Positions 9,883 through 22,755 are shown, numbered from the stretch's first letter. The stretch is 64,000 nt of DNA from Xiphophorus maculatus (GCF_002775205.1 NC_036446.1:12462565-12526564); one strand, 5' to 3'. Translations and numbers: made by a program. The notes: a model not told the origin generated them from the letters alone.

Positions 9883-11451
9883 CACTGCTCAGAAAAATAA
9901 AGGGAACACTCAAATAACACATCCTAGATCTGAATGAAAGAAATATTCTCATTGAATACTTTGTTCTGTACAAAGTTGAATGTGCTGACAACAAAATCAC
10001 ACAAAAATCATCAATGGAAATCAAATGTATTAACCAATGGAGGCCTGGATTTGGAGCCACACACAAAATTAAAGTGAAATAACACTACACGCTGATCCAA
10101 CTTTAATGTAATGTCCTTAAAACAAGTCAAAATGGGGCTCAGTATTGTGTGTGGCCTCCACGTGCCTGTATGACCTCCCTACAACGCCTCCTGATGAGGT
10201 GGCGGATGGTCTCCTGAGGGATCTCCTCCCAGACCTGGACTAAAGCATCCGCCAACTCCTGGACAGTCTGTGGTGCAACGTGACGTTGGTGGATGGAGCG
10301 AGACATGATGTCCCAGATGTGCTCAATCGGATTCAGGTCTGGGGAATGGGCTGGCCAGTCCATAGCTTCAATGCCTTCATCTTGCAGGAACTGCTGACAC
10401 ACTCCAGCCACATGAGGTCTAGCATTGTCCTGCATTAGGAGGAACCCAGGGCCAACCGCACCAGCATATGGTCTCACAAGGGGTCTGAGGATCTCATCTT
10501 GGTACCTAATGGCAGTCAGGCTACCTCTGGTGAGCACATGGAGGGCTGTGCGGCCCTCCAAAGAAATGCCACCCCACACCATTACTGACCCACTGCCAAA
10601 CTGGTCATGCTGAAGGATGTTGCAGGCAGCAGACCGCTCTCCACGGCGTCTCCAGATTCTGTCACGTCTGTCACATGTGCTCAGTGTGAACCTGCTTTCA
10701 TCTGTGAAGAGCACAAGGCGCCAGTGGCGAATTTGCCAATCCTGGTGTTCTCTGGCAAATGCCAAGCGTCCTGCACGGTGTTGAGCTGTGAGCACAACCC
10801 CCATCTGTGGACGTCGGGCCCTCATACCATCCTCATGGAGTCGGTTTCTAACCGTTTGTGCAGACACATGCACATTTGTGGCCTGCTGGAGGTCATTTTG
10901 CAGGGCTCTGGCAGTGCTCCTCCTGTTCCTTCTTGCACAAAGGCGGAGGTAGCGGTCCTGCTGCTGGGTTGTTGCCCTCCTACGGCCTCCTCCATGTCTC
11001 CTGGTGTACTGGCCTGTCTCCTGGTAGCGCCTCCAGCCTCTGGACACTACGCTGACAGACACAGCAAACCTTCTTGCCACAGCTCGCATTGATGTGCCAT
11101 CCTGGATGAGCTGCACTACCTGAGCCACTTGTGTGGGTTGTGGAGTCCGTCTCATGCTACCACGAGTGTGATAGCACCACCAACATTCAAAACTGACCAA
11201 AACATCAGCCAGACAGCATAGGTACTGAGAAGTGGTCTGTGGTCCCAACTGCAGAACCACTCCTTTATTGAGTGTGTCTTGCTAATTGCCAATAATTTCC
11301 ACCTGTTGTCTATTCCATTTGCACAACAGCAGGTGAAATTGATTGTCGATCAGTGTTGCTTCCCAAGTGGACAGTTTGATTTCACAGAAGTTTGATTTAC
11401 TTGGAGTTATATTGTGTTGTTTAAGTGTTCCCTTTATTTTTTTGAGCAGTG
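9883..11451 (-). mobile_element. Complete Tc1-like DNA transposon
   Basis: Terminal inverted repeats of about 30 bp begin CACTGCTCAGAAAAATAAAG on the left. The right end is nearly identical, with AAAAAA in place of AGAAAA. TA dinucleotides flank both ends (9881-9882 and 11452-11453). The element is about 1.57 kb and holds one open transposase gene on the minus strand. It sits three bases from the hAT element, in a site that is empty in arm B. Confidence 0.93.
10139..11155 (-). CDS. Tc1/mariner transposase, open and apparently complete
   Basis: The product is 338 residues from MRRTPQPTQ. The frame extends 35 codons further upstream, but this ATG gives the usual Tc1 start and length. The N-terminal third holds paired-type helix-turn-helix DNA-binding domains ([20 protein letters not shown].. 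and the TARALQNDL region) with a GRRR-type link. The catalytic DDE triad is visible in [16 protein letters not shown] and [10 protein letters not shown], with 34 residues between the second Asp and the Glu (DD34E). There is no stop or frameshift. It would bind the terminal repeats and carry out cut-and-paste at TA sites. Whether it is active cannot be told from sequence. Confidence 0.93.
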   Translation of the reverse strand: MRRTPQPTQVAQVVQLIQDGTSMRAVARRFAVSVSVVSRGWRRYQETGQYTRRHGGGRRRATTQQQDRYLRLCARRNRRSTARALQNDLQQATNVHVSAQTVRNRLHEDGMRARRPQMGVVLTAQHRAGRLAFAREHQDWQIRHWRLVLFTDESRFTLSTCDRRDRIWRRRGERSAACNILQHDQFGSGSVMVWGGISLEGRTALHVLTRGSLTAIRYQDEILRPLVRPYAGAVGPGFLLMQDNARPHVAGVCQQFLQDEGIEAMDWPAHSPDLNPIEHIWDIMSRSIHQRHVAPQTVQELADALVQVWEEIPQETIRHLIRRRCREVIQARGGHTQY

Positions 11452-12873
11452 TATATTTGGAGCCTCAATTGTGCAGAAGATTGTGAAATCAAGATCCTAC
11501 CTGTGAGACCCAGAGTGAACTTAGTTCCTGTGAGTTTTTGTCAGTCAGAGTGTGTAAGTTTAGGACATATTTGAAATATTTTTTAAAATTTTTAAAAATT
11601 ATTTCATGTGGCATATAGTAATGAATCCTGCAGCGAGGCTGCCGACAGTAAACAAATAAAAGGTTTTTATACACTCTATGTTTAAGTTACATTCATGCAG
11701 CAGCCCACTGCAGGTCAAGGACTATCAAACATGTTCAAGATTATTTCAATACAGCAGTGGAATAAAGTCATCCCAAGTGACGTCTCAAGTCTGAAACTTG
11801 GAATTTCAAGTCCTTTCGAGTCTTTTTTTTTTAAAACAATGTTGCAATTATATGTTAAATGTAAATAATAGATCATGTTTTTGTAAAATCTGTATTTCTC
11901 TCAAATCTTCATAAAATGGGCAGCTGAATACGAAGTATAAAAAAATACCATGACCAATTTCACATCTTGGTATTGATAAAGACAAGTTGTGGGAATAAAG
12001 CTTGCAAGAATCATTAACCAAGACACAAGTTGTTGTAGTTCACTCATTTTCCCCTCTGTGCACCACTAAGGTCCGTTTACCAGTTTAAGACCCGACTAAA
12101 ATCCCATTGTCATTACCTTGAGAAATAATGAGCTTTGGTTAAATATAAAACAGGCTTTAATGCATAAAATGTTCAGATGTTTCACATCATCCAATTGGAA
12201 CAGATACAGAGTGACTTTCACCGTCCAGCGCTGGGCTCCACTCAGCTCACCTTAGAATAAATACCAAGTGAAGCAAAGATTGTAGAGCAAGTTCTGCTTT
12301 ATTTTCTCCTCATTCTGCTCCCTCTCTAAGGTTTTCCTGCCTTAATCAGTTTTTGTTTATGTGTGACTGTCTTCACTCTTAAATGTTATGGTTGTGTCAG
12401 TGTGCAGCTGAGTGCATGTGAGCAGATAAAACAGAGAAAAGACAAAGAGTCCTTTTGTCCATAACAGAGTGTTCCTTATGAACTTCTTGCAACATTTCTT
12501 GTCTATAAATTCACAAGATTCGTAGTTTCTTTTACAAAGGACATTTTAGTTACATTAGTCTTTTTGTTTTTCACTGTGTAGCATCAGGGCTTTTTAAAAA
12601 ATTTTTGTAATTATGTTCGTCCTTAACTTGATCTTTGTTAGCACATTAGCTCCACTTTACACCAAACTAACATTTAGTCACATAAAATAGACATTTTTCT
12701 TTTATTAGCAGATGAATATGGCAGATGAGCCTGGTGCCGGAAGAAAAACGACGAGTGGCTGAGGGTCACTGCGTGTAACACAAACTCTGTAAATTCTAGA
12801 CACTAACAGGTACCATAGAATTGCACAAAAATTCGTGAGGGACGGCGGAGTCCCTGCTCGAAATTCTGTGAAC

Positions 12874-12906
12874 GAGGTGTAAGGAGCCTCGGGCTCCTTA
12901 CACCTC
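12874..12906. repeat. Perfect 15-bp inverted repeat with 3-nt loop
   Basis: GAGGTGTAAGGAGCC, then TCG, then the exact complement GGCTCCTTACACCTC. It lies in the spacer of the A/B palindrome. Function unknown. Confidence 0.85.
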
Positions 12907-13029
12907 TTTCTGTTTACAAGGCTGTTGAAAGGCTGTTTACATCGTTTTAAACTGTGTGTTTGTGAGCGTGAGTGGGAATAAAAATAGCAATAGGTATTTT
13001 GTTCCATATAACACAGTAGGAGTGTAACA

Positions 13030-13262
13030 GGTAAACCTTTTATGGATGCAAACTCGACTAAAAACCCACCTGTTTAGGATTGTATTTGAAACGTAATCAA
13101 TTACAAATTTATTGATGGAACTTGACTTAATGTCATGTTTTGATTGTTGATTCTATGTTGCTTTGTGTTTCTGTGTTTGATATGATGTAAAGAACTTTGA
13201 AATGCCTTGCTGCTGAAATGTGCTATGCAAATAAAATTTGATTGATTGATTTGATTGATATG
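13030..13262 (+). mobile_element. 3' end of an L2-clade LINE (or a SINE using its tail)
   Basis: The block 'ctcgactaaaaacccacctg' .. 'gtaaagaactttgaaatgcc' .. 'gctatgcaaataaaatttga', ending in (TTGATTGA) repeats, is the familiar 3' end of teleost L2/Maui-type LINEs. It is 5' truncated, with no domain left. Confidence 0.65.
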
Positions 13263-14884
13263 TAATCATGTCTCTAATTAGTCAAATCGCAGACTGTTAC
13301 TTGCCGGTTCATCACACACAGTGTGTAAGTTCAGGAAGATTTGGTTTATGTAACCCCCATTTATGTGTGTAATATTATTGTTAGTAGTACTTTATATTTT
13401 GTTTCTATTGGATTTTGTCTTGTAATTAATGCCCATAACTTGATGTTAGAGGGCACAGATCTGCCCCCTTCTCCTGACCATGGACCCGGTGTCTGAGTAT
13501 CATGGAGGCAGAGAAACTGAGAATTCTCATTATTAGAGCGAGGGCAGCCAGATTGATGTATTTTGCTGAATTCTTATATTTAGCAAAATATTATTGTTGA
13601 GGGGCACAAGCAGGCCTCCTGACTCACAGATAAAAAAAACAAAAAAAAACCCTCAAAAAGGGCACTAGAGGCATCAAGGATAAAAGGGACAGAGGCTCAA
13701 GCTCTCTCCTGCCCCCCCACTGCACGTGCCTTCTCCTGTCTGTACGTCACCAATAAAATGGTTAAAAAACATTTAATATAAACTGATTCTCCATAATTTT
13801 GCTTTTATAATGTACAGTGTTTTTTGTCACTAACTTTGTGTGTAATGTGTTTTGTGTGGTGAGGATCAATTATAAACGGCAGAGAACAGATTCGAGGTGA
13901 GGCAGGCAGTTCTCTTGACTCATGGCAGGGGGCGCTCATGATCCCAGACATTGATCTCCACAACTGCAGAGTAAGAGACAGCGAGGTAGCCATGAGTACT
14001 AAGTGCAGCAATATATTTATTGTTTTCTCTGCCGATGTCAACATGGATGACTACATTTCTACACTTACACAGTTTTCTTAAGTGGATTTTCAATCGAAGC
14101 AGGAAATAATACTAAAAGAAGAGCAATACTGGAGATGAAAGATTTGCTTCAAACTATGAGACAGAAGGGTACCCCGTGTTTTCAAACAGGGTGGTATGTG
14201 GATGTCTTTCTAGAAACGGCCTTTTCTGCTTCCCTTGTATTCTTTGTGTGACTGGAAACTGCATGGAAGAGCCTTCAAAGCTCTACCAGCATTCATAAGA
14301 ATTCTTTATCTGTAATTTTTTTTACATGTGATCGTATAATTTAAACCAACATTTAACAATTCCTCAAAATAAAACAAAGCATTATTTTTTCATGAATTAT
14401 TCAAAAATAACATCCAATAATATAAAACAGTAAAATAACTGTCAACTGCCACAGCAGCTGCAACAGTCAATCACCATGTCAGTCACAACACAACTTTACA
14501 TATACATGAATTTTTCACCCTGAGCTCACCTAGTGTTGAAGACTGTAAAAACACTCTTCAATATGTGTGACTAGAAACTGCATGCAAGAGCCTTCAAAGC
14601 TGAAAAACAACAGAAGACATAGTTAGTATTATAACTGAGTGATCAGCCACGAACACCAACCGGCGCAGCTCCCTGTCATAAAGTCATATTTTTCCAGCCC
14701 AACCACGGGAAAACTTTACAAATCATATCCATAGATGTTATATGTCCTCACAATATTTTATGGATGTGTTGAACTAAAAAAATATGACCTTAAGTAAAAC
14801 ATGTAGTAAAGAAATGTCTCACTAGCACCTACCTCTACCAGCATTCATAAGAAATCTTGTGGGGGAAGCTGTTTAATGCACTAA

Positions 14885-16420
14885 AGTGGTAATATTTTGA
14901 CAGGTATTTTCTGACATCATTACTCTGACTTTAGATATACAACAAGCACCATTTACAGCAAATATTTTGGCTATAAAATCATTCTTATATTTTAGTTCTT
15001 AACTTGAAGATTTAAGGAAAAAAGTCCATTGTTACCATTTAATTTGTAACAAAGTTAGGCTTTATTGTGGTTCTTTAAAAAACTATTTTATTCATATTTA
15101 AATATTTACATTACATATACTCATTCCAAACTAACCATGATGGACAGAGTGGCTTTAAAGTCCAATGCATTACCACCATCTGTCATGATGTGGTTGAAGT
15201 GTGGACCCAAATGCAGCAGGCAGGAGAAGTAAAACTTCTGTTGTAGATTTAATTAAAAATCAAATGTACAAAAAAAAAAGTCCAAGGGACAAAAATAAAT
15301 TCAAACCAGAGACATGAAGAGACCATGAGGAAACCAGGCAGAAGGGATGAGGATCAGTGGCGTGGAGAAACAAGACGAACCAACATTAGTCTGTGATTTG
15401 ACTAATTAGAGACGTGATTATATATTAATCTGCTAACTCAAAAAAAAAACAAATCTGTTTTATGTGGCTAAAAGTTAGTGTGGTGTAAAGTGAAGCTAAT
15501 ATGATAACAAAGATCAAGTTAAGGACAAACATGAATACAAAAATAGCAAAAAAGCCCTGATGCTACATTGTGAAAAACAAAAAGACTAATGTGACTAAAA
15601 TGTTCTTTGTAAAAGAAACTATGATTTCTTGTGATTTCATAGACAAGAAATTCATAAGGAACACTCTGTTATGGACAAAAGGACTCTTTGTCTTTCCTTT
15701 GTTTTCTCTTCTCGCATGCTGACACAGGGCCGTGCAGAAACCTTTGGAGGGGCAGGGGCTCAAAGTTAAAAAGGGGCACACTGAACAAGATCTTAAAACA
15801 TTGAACAACAATATAGCAACAACCCATATTAGTCAAGAACCTAATATTTAATCAGATCATACTATATCATTGTCATCATGTAAAGACAATGCAAAGCAAA
15901 TGTAGTTTATGTTTCCCTGATAGGTTTAATGTTGCTGTTTCTGCTGCTGACAGTCCTGGAGGGCTGAGTTGATCTGAGACTGAAGTTGTTAAACAGACCA
16001 GAGGAGAGAAGGTCTCTGGTTATGAAGTTATGAAATAAGTAAATTTACTTCTATTTTACTAAATAAACCCTAATAATATCTGACTGTTTAACCTCCATAA
16101 CAACTTGCATGCAGACTGTTTTATAGATCAAAAAAGCTCAGAGGGGTTAACTCTAATGGTGGGGGTCATTCACAGGCTCCTATAAGTGCTTGAATTGTAA
16201 CACAGAATTGTTTTAAATCTAAAAATTTAACATTTATTTATTGTGAATGGCAGTGCTATTAAATTTCATTTAATGCATTCAGCAAAGAAAAAAATCAAAA
16301 GTACATTGAGGATTTAATTAGGAAGTTTGTCCACAAATGTATCACAGCAAATAACAACCAATGATCAGTGATTGATTTTAAACTCAGACAATTAATCTGG
16401 GCTCTAAATCTAAACAGTTA
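14885..16420 (+). repeat. Direct repeat, first copy
   Basis: This begins 'aatattttgacaggtatttt' and runs through the TACATTGTGAAAAAC and CAGGGCCG-element regions. It matches 21215-22750 in the same orientation, about 6.3 kb downstream. Confidence 0.75.
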
Positions 16421-16505
16421 GTGATGCTGATGTTCTTAGTAGGAGGGGTCGGGGGGCTAAATCATGAATCTGTCTCAGGCCCCATATTAGTCTGGGCCGG
16501 CCCTG
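15725..16505. mobile_element. Non-autonomous DNA transposon with CAGGGCCG termini
   Basis: It starts CAGGGCCGTGCAGAAACC and ends GGGCCGGCCCTG, so the outer bases form an inverted repeat CAGGGCCG. It is about 780 bp with no transposase frame and no clear target duplication. Related copies or pieces lie at 9550, 22064, 28749, 43200, 49495 and 57307. Superfamily not determined. Confidence 0.6.
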
Positions 16506-16915
16506 AATCTTCCTGGAATACCCCGGTGGCCCTTATGCCAGTCGCTCTATGCTTTTGGGACATTTTGATTTATTTAATTGTGGCATGTTTGCCTCTATGC
16601 TGCAATTCAAATTATTGCTACTGTATTGTTGTGGCCATTTATATTAAATTTTGTGAATTGTAATTTCTACCAATTTAGTGTTTTTCTCTGGGCAGTTAGA
16701 ATATGTTTATGTTAGTTTAAAGCCAAAATATGTAATTAGTTTTATTATATTTGGAATTGTTTAGATTATTTAATTACCGTAATAAGAGGGGAAATGTTTT
16801 ATTATTAGTGAAATATTCTGTCAATGGAACAAAAACTCTTTTCAAGTTTCTTTAGAACAATGAGATGTTAAAGTTTCTCTGTATGCAGATGACAGCACAG
16901 ATCTTTGTCTGTCCT

Positions 16916-16966
16916 GTGATTGGTGGCTTTCTTTCCAGCAGGAAGTTGTACACAGTGTTTAAAAGC
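16916..16966 (+). promoter_or_regulatory. Core promoter of protease B
   Basis: GATTGG (inverted CCAAT, 16918-16923) and TTTAAAAG (16958-16965), 43 bp before the ATG. Confidence 0.55.
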
Positions 16967-17007
16967 TGCTGCAGGACTGCAGACATTCACAGGAAGCTGG
17001 ACCAGCA

Positions 17008-18550
17008 ATGGCTCTGCTGAAGGTTCTGCTGCTGCTGGGACTGGGTGAGTTGGAAACACTGGAGACACTTCCACTGGTTCCAGTGAGGCTGCTGCTCTCT
17101 GTGACTCTCAAACTTCCCTCTGATTCTGTTTGACACTGAAATTTCTTTGCATATAAACTGTGATGCTTTTTAATCTTTAAATGTTTATCCTTTTTCTGTT
17201 CTTGTTGCCATGTTTGCACCTGATTTCTGAGTAAAGTCCTCCTTTTTCTTCTTCAGGTGTTTCAGTGAACTCAGATGTTTCTCTGCAGAAGAGAATCATT
17301 GGAGGTCAAAACTGCCATGACACGGAGCGTCTTTATCACGTTCGGCTGGAGAGCAGCAAGGGTAATAAAGTGGACCGCTGTGGAGGATCTCTGATCCACC
17401 CTGAGTGGATCCTGACTGTAGCTCACTGCTGGAAGTCGGAGGATGGATGGTAGGAAAGAGACATGAAGACAGTTTTATCTGCAGATGATCAGGTTTTCTG
17501 TCTGTTCATTATAATCTAACATTTTCTGCAGGACTAACAGAGCAGTGTTAAAAGTTCATCCACGGACTGTTATACAGTACAATCCGGTAATCCGACAAGC
17601 TCCTGTGATTTACGACCCGGGCCATGACATCATGTTGCTGAAGCTTGAGACACCAGTAACAGATGTCCCAGTTGCCCGGCTACCAGACTGCATTTATCGT
17701 CTTAAAAAGTAAGTTTTTCTCTGATCAAAAACATGACTTCAGGTTTTCTGTCTCCAGTCCTGCTGCCTCTGCTTCAGCACACCTGAGTCAGGTAATCAGG
17801 CCACCAGCAGAACCAGAACCTGTTTAGCTCAGGTGTGTTGGACCAGAGACACATGTAAAGGACGCAGGACACACTGAGGACTGGAGGTGGACACTCCTGT
17901 GTCAGTGGATGAAGTCTTTCATGGATTTATTTTCTGTTCTTTAATTGTTCTTAATAATAATTAATTTTCTACATTGTTATATTATAATTTTTACATTTTA
18001 TTCTTATTGTGTTTTAGAGACGATGTTGTTCAGCTGGCAGGAGAGGGAGCAACAACAGTCGACTACCGTAGAGAGCGATGTGAGAGAAATATTGAAGTTA
18101 TTAGAATAAAATCTTCGTTTCTGTCTCCACAGAGAAGGTCGAGTGAAGAACATGTTAATGATTCTCATGTTTCTCAACAGTGAGAATTTCTGCTATTCCA
18201 GCACATCTTCAATGTGTCGACATGAAAGTTATTGGTGCTTCCATTGTCCGGCCGAAATATGGGCGTGTATTCAGTGCTCAAGCACTGAACCAGGATATGT
18301 GCTTTGTAAGTTTGTTTCTTCAACATATCTCCCTACAGAGATTAGAAGAATTTTCTGTTTTACAACATAAATAAATATATTGATATAAATTTTTCTACAG
18401 GGCGACTCTGGTGGAGCAGTGGTGTACAATGACATGATTTATGGTGTGATTTCTTTTGTTACAAACAACTATGCATTTCGGAAACCAAGTTATTTAATAG
18501 ATGTGTGTGCATACCTGGGGTGGATAAAAGAAAAAACTGGGATACAATAA
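17008..18550 (+). CDS. Trypsin-like serine protease B (S1 family), catalytic triad intact
   Basis: Six exons: 17008-17044, 17257-17449, 17532-17708, 18018-18079, 18181-18305 and 18401-18550 (744 nt, 247 residues). All introns are GT-AG and the phases close without a break. Signal peptide MALLKVLLLLGLG, activation site QKR|IIGG, His57 in TVAHCW, Asp102 in HDIMLLKL, Ser195 in GDSGGA and Asp189 in QDMCFGDS. The C-terminus is WIKEKTGIQ. As in A, GWG is replaced by GEG, and Cys191 lacks a visible Cys220 partner (NNYAFRKPS). The poly(A) signals AATAAA overlap the stop (18546) and recur at 18566. B is the mirror copy of A with only a few amino-acid differences. With A it is the best candidate for an active enzyme here. 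The altered substrate groove makes activity likely but not certain. Confidence 0.88.
17751..17899. mobile_element. hAT-like miniature element in intron 3 of protease B
   Basis: Same block as at 6561-6716, in the same intron and in the same orientation relative to the gene. Confidence 0.6.
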
Positions 18551-21214
18551 AACAAACTGTCATGAAATAAAATTCTCATCAAATTTCCTCTCATATATAA
18601 TTTGATCATTATGTCTTCATCAGTTTGATCCACATGTTTGTAGAATTATAATAAATTAATTGTTTTGTTTTTGTCTCACCTGATCTTGACCTCCCTAATG
18701 GAGCTTTCTCTTCACCTCAGAAATGAAAAATAAATCAATAAATGCATCAAAAAAAACATTTCCTGGTTGATCGTTTTTATATTCATGGATCAGTTTGTTC
18801 AGTTGATATTTTCCCTGAACAGAGTCTAAAAATGTCACATGAGTTTTAAATCACATGAAGAGGAACACCAGAAGTAATTTATTTATTCACTTTTTGTCTT
18901 TATTTTACATCAGAAATGAACATGCAGCATCTAAACTCTGCAGCTCTGGAGTTACTCTTCCTGATTTAGTTCTAGAGAACTTTAAACTCCAACAGGACCA
19001 AAGAGCTGTGCACAAAATTAATGAAACAGAAGTCACATAATACAGCAATTAACAAATAATATCCTAATATATTAAAGATATAATATATATAAGAATAATA
19101 AAGATGCTGTTGTGAAAATTTTACTTTAACAAAGAGTGAGGAAAAATTATTTCAAGAACCAGAGATCGAATATATTCTTTATCGGTATTTATTCGAAGGC
19201 TCTTCTCACTGATAGCAGTCAGGAGAAAGAGCCCCGAGCAGAACACAGCTTACAGTTTAATAGTCAGAGTTTCATTCCAGTCACATAGTTTGATAATCTA
19301 CTTGGTTACAGAACAGACAGCAACCACACATCTGCTTTCACTAGGAGCCATGAGAGATAAAGAAACAATCCAATGACTTAATTGTAATGCTAAGGCCAGA
19401 GAAACTGAACTCTTTCAGAAGTCTTTTTCATGAAAGACTCTTGTGTCACACAAGAATCATCATACTGCTATGCATAGATTCAGTTATTAATCACAGCAAC
19501 CTTAAAACGTTCCCACTACAATACAAAGGAAACAATTTAAAAGTCAAAATCTGGAATGAAAGAAGTTTTAAGAAAATATTTAAAAACAGGTCAACCTAAT
19601 TAATGGCAGCTTCTGGTTGCCACAAATTTAACATTCTAATGATAGAAAATTTTATTCTATTGCAGTTAAAGTGTCAGTTTTAATTTGAACACATTTTATA
19701 GGCTTTGATAAAGCTATGAAAAATAATTATGTCAAAAACATTAACATAAATATGGCCTGCAAAATAAAGGAGGAAGTACAAAAATATTTATTTCCATTCA
19801 CTGTTTAAATTAAAATCTAAATTACATGTTTATTATGTAAAATTTCACAGAAAATAAAATTTGGTTTTCAAACGTTTAGATATGACAGAAGTTCTCTGGA
19901 AATTTTATAGTAAAATCTGGAAAAGTAAAAAGATGGTAGTACTGCTAAAATATATAATTAAATACTTTCTTCTTACAATGTTTTTAACTGATATTTACGT
20001 CAAATTAAACAGAAAAGAAGGTTTTCATCATCGAATATGATGGCCTTGTTAATTCAATAATCACCGTCCAAATAATAGTATTAATTAACAATTTTAATTT
20101 ATTTTTATGGAACCAGGAATATTTTTATTATGTTGTTATTAAATGATACAACCTTTTTCTAGAGTAGTGATTTTATCATTCATTTTATTCTTCATACTTA
20201 ACAGACATTAAATGAAAGTTTCAAATTTATAATTGTACCACAAACATATTAATCTTGGATGAAGATGAGGCATATTTCAACCAGTTTTGGATTATTTGGG
20301 GATTAAAGTTATTTTGTAAATTAAACAGTTGGTACATCATTCATAAAACAAAGAGACAATTATTATTTTCACAATTAACCAATACTTATGAACAAATCTT
20401 GTCTGAAACACAGTGTACAAAGATAATAATAGCTTAATCTATGAACTGTTCGGTGTTGCGTTCCACCATCTTGGATCTACAGTATTTTCTTTTGTAGCAT
20501 CACCAAAACATAACAAAATATCCACCAGTGGGCATTCTAGTGTGGTTTTCAACCTTGCTGGTCCAGCTTAACTTACAAAAGGCAGCACACTCAATCAACC
20601 TTGAAATAAGCAATCAATAATTACATGATAAATGACAAAATATAAAACTTTATCTACTGTGAAGCATGTGGGAGAGTGAACTTACACATTTTGTCTGACA
20701 AAAACTCACAGGAACTAAGTTCACTCTGAGTCTCATAGGTAGGATCTTGACATCACAAACTTCTGCACAACTGAGGTTCCAAATATATTTAATGACTGAG
20801 AAACACCGTCCTGTTAGTACCTCAGATAATGCATTATATATATAAAAACCCATTTCATACATACCGAGCAACGGACAGCTATCCAAAAGCCATTTTCTTG
20901 TGTTTATATGCGTTTATGTTTTTGTAAATGCACACAGTCCACTAAAGTGGTCACTAGTGCATGATACCAACTGCTGGTCATTAACTACAAGTGCAACAAA
21001 ATGTAGTTAAATTCAATATGGCCAACAGATGAAAAATCACGCCGACCCACTCAGGAATATCCAGTCCGTCCTTCTACTGTAGAAACTCTTGCAGGTAAAA
21101 AATATATTGTGACATGAAGCAACCCCTAAAGATTAGCACTACTGCTGTAGTTTCCGAATAACAACTTTCTATTTGGAGAAATTACAAATGTACGTACTTC
21201 ATGCATTATGGTAA

Positions 21215-22750
21215 TATGGTAATATTTTGACAGGTATTTTCTGACATCATTTCTCTGACTTTAGATATACAACAAGCACCATTTACAGCAAATATTTTGG
21301 CTATAAAAACATTCTCATATTTTAGTTCTCAACTTGAAGATTTAAAGAAAATAGTCCATTGTTACCATTTATTTTGTAACAAAGTTAGGCTTTATTGTGG
21401 TTCTTTAAAAACTATTTTATTCATATTTAAATTTTTACATTACATATATTCATTCCAAACTAACCATGATGGACAGAATGCCTTTAAAGTCCAATGCATT
21501 ACCACCATCTGTCATGATGTGTGTGGTTGAAGTGTGGATCCAAATGCAGCAGGCAAGAGACATAAAAGTCTAATTTAATAAAAAATCAAACTTACAAAAA
21601 AAAAAAAACAAAGTCCAAGGGACAAAAATAAATTCAAACCAGAGACATGAAGAGACCATGAGGAAACCAGGGAGAAGGGATGAGGATCAGTGGCGTGGAG
21701 AAACAAGACGAACCGGCAAGTAACAGTCTGTAATTTGACTAATTAGAGATGTGATTATATATTTATCTGCTAACTGAAATAAAAACAAAAAAAATATCTG
21801 TTTTATGTGGCTAAAAGTTAGTGTGGTGTAAAGTGGAGTTAATGTGCTAACAAAGATTAAGTTAAGGAGAAACATAAATACAAAAATAGAAAAAAGCCCT
21901 GATGCTACATTGTGAAAAACAAAAAGACTAATGTGACTAAAATGTTCTTTGCAAAAGAAACTATGAATCTTGTGATTTTATAGACAAGAAATTCAAAAGG
22001 AACACTCTGTTATGGACAAAAGGACTCTCTGTCTTTTCTCTGTTTTATCTGCTCACATGCACACAGGGCCGTGCAGAAACATTAGGAGGTGCAGGGGCTC
22101 AAAGTTAAAAAGGGGCACACTGAACAAGATCTTAAAACATTGTACAACAACATAGCAACAACCCATTTTGGTCAGGAATCTAATATTTAATCAGATCATA
22201 CTATATCATTGTCATCATGTAAAGACAATGCAAAGCAAATGCAGTTTATGTTTCCCTGATAGGTTTAATGTTGCTGTTTCTGCTGCTGACAGTCCTGGAG
22301 GGCTGAGCTGATCTGAGACTGAAGTTGTTAAACAGACCAGAGGAGAGAAGGTCTCTAGTTATGAAGTTATGAAATAAGTAACTTTGCTGCTATTTTACTA
22401 AATAAACTCTAATAATATCTGACTGTTTAACCTCCATAACAACTTGGCTGCAGACTGTTTTATAGATCAAAAAAGCTCAGAGGGGTTAACTCCAATGGTG
22501 GGGGTCATTCACAGGCTCCTATAAGTGCTTGAATTGTAACACAGAATTGTTTTAAATCTAAAAATTTAACATTCATTTATTGTGAATGGCAGTGCTATTA
22601 AATTTCATTTAATGCATTCAGCAAAGAAAAAAAATCAAAAGTACATTTAGGATTTAATTAGGAAGTTTGTCCACAAATATATCACAGCAAATAACAACCA
22701 ATGATCAGTGATTGATTTTAAACTCAGCCAATTAATCTGGGCTCTAAATC
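21215..22750 (+). repeat. Direct repeat, second copy
   Basis: Matches 14885-16420 in the same orientation. Confidence 0.75.
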
Positions 22751-22755
22751 TATGT
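22064..22755. mobile_element. Truncated copy of the CAGGGCCG-ended DNA transposon
   Basis: It starts CAGGGCCGTGCAGAAACA and follows the element at 15725 until 'gggctctaaatc', where another repeat takes over. The right end is missing. Confidence 0.55.

Larger units (their letters stand above)
11452..16424. other. Interior of the A/B palindrome; repeats, no gene
   Basis: 11454-11560 mirrors 20690-20795 ('gtgagacccagagtgaacttag' region). 12400-12690 mirrors 15440-15720. 13265-13310 mirrors 21710-21760. 13400-13720 resembles the reverse of 24300-24600. 14885-16420 is repeated directly at 21215-22750. The unique core is about 13750-14880. Several short open frames occur, but none shows a recognised domain. 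Confidence 0.6.
16425..20330 (+). repeat. Arm B of the A/B inverted duplication
   Basis: This is the mirror of 4240-9640 minus the later insertions in A. It holds protease B, its promoter and about 1.8 kb of downstream flank. Confidence 0.85.

Noticed and set aside
10607-11092. Plus-strand 161-codon ORF inside the Tc1 element
   Set aside because: Shadow of the transposase gene on the opposite strand.
11156-11260. Upstream 35-codon extension of the transposase frame
   Set aside because: Tc1 transposases usually start at the M-R-R-T position; the extension is low in family character and probably untranslated.
18080-18180. In-frame continuation past exon 4 of the proteases (CERNIEVIRIK...)
   Set aside because: It reaches a stop in every copy. 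A good GTGAGA donor and a CAG/TAG acceptor restore the phase and give the expected protease sequence (PAHLQC).
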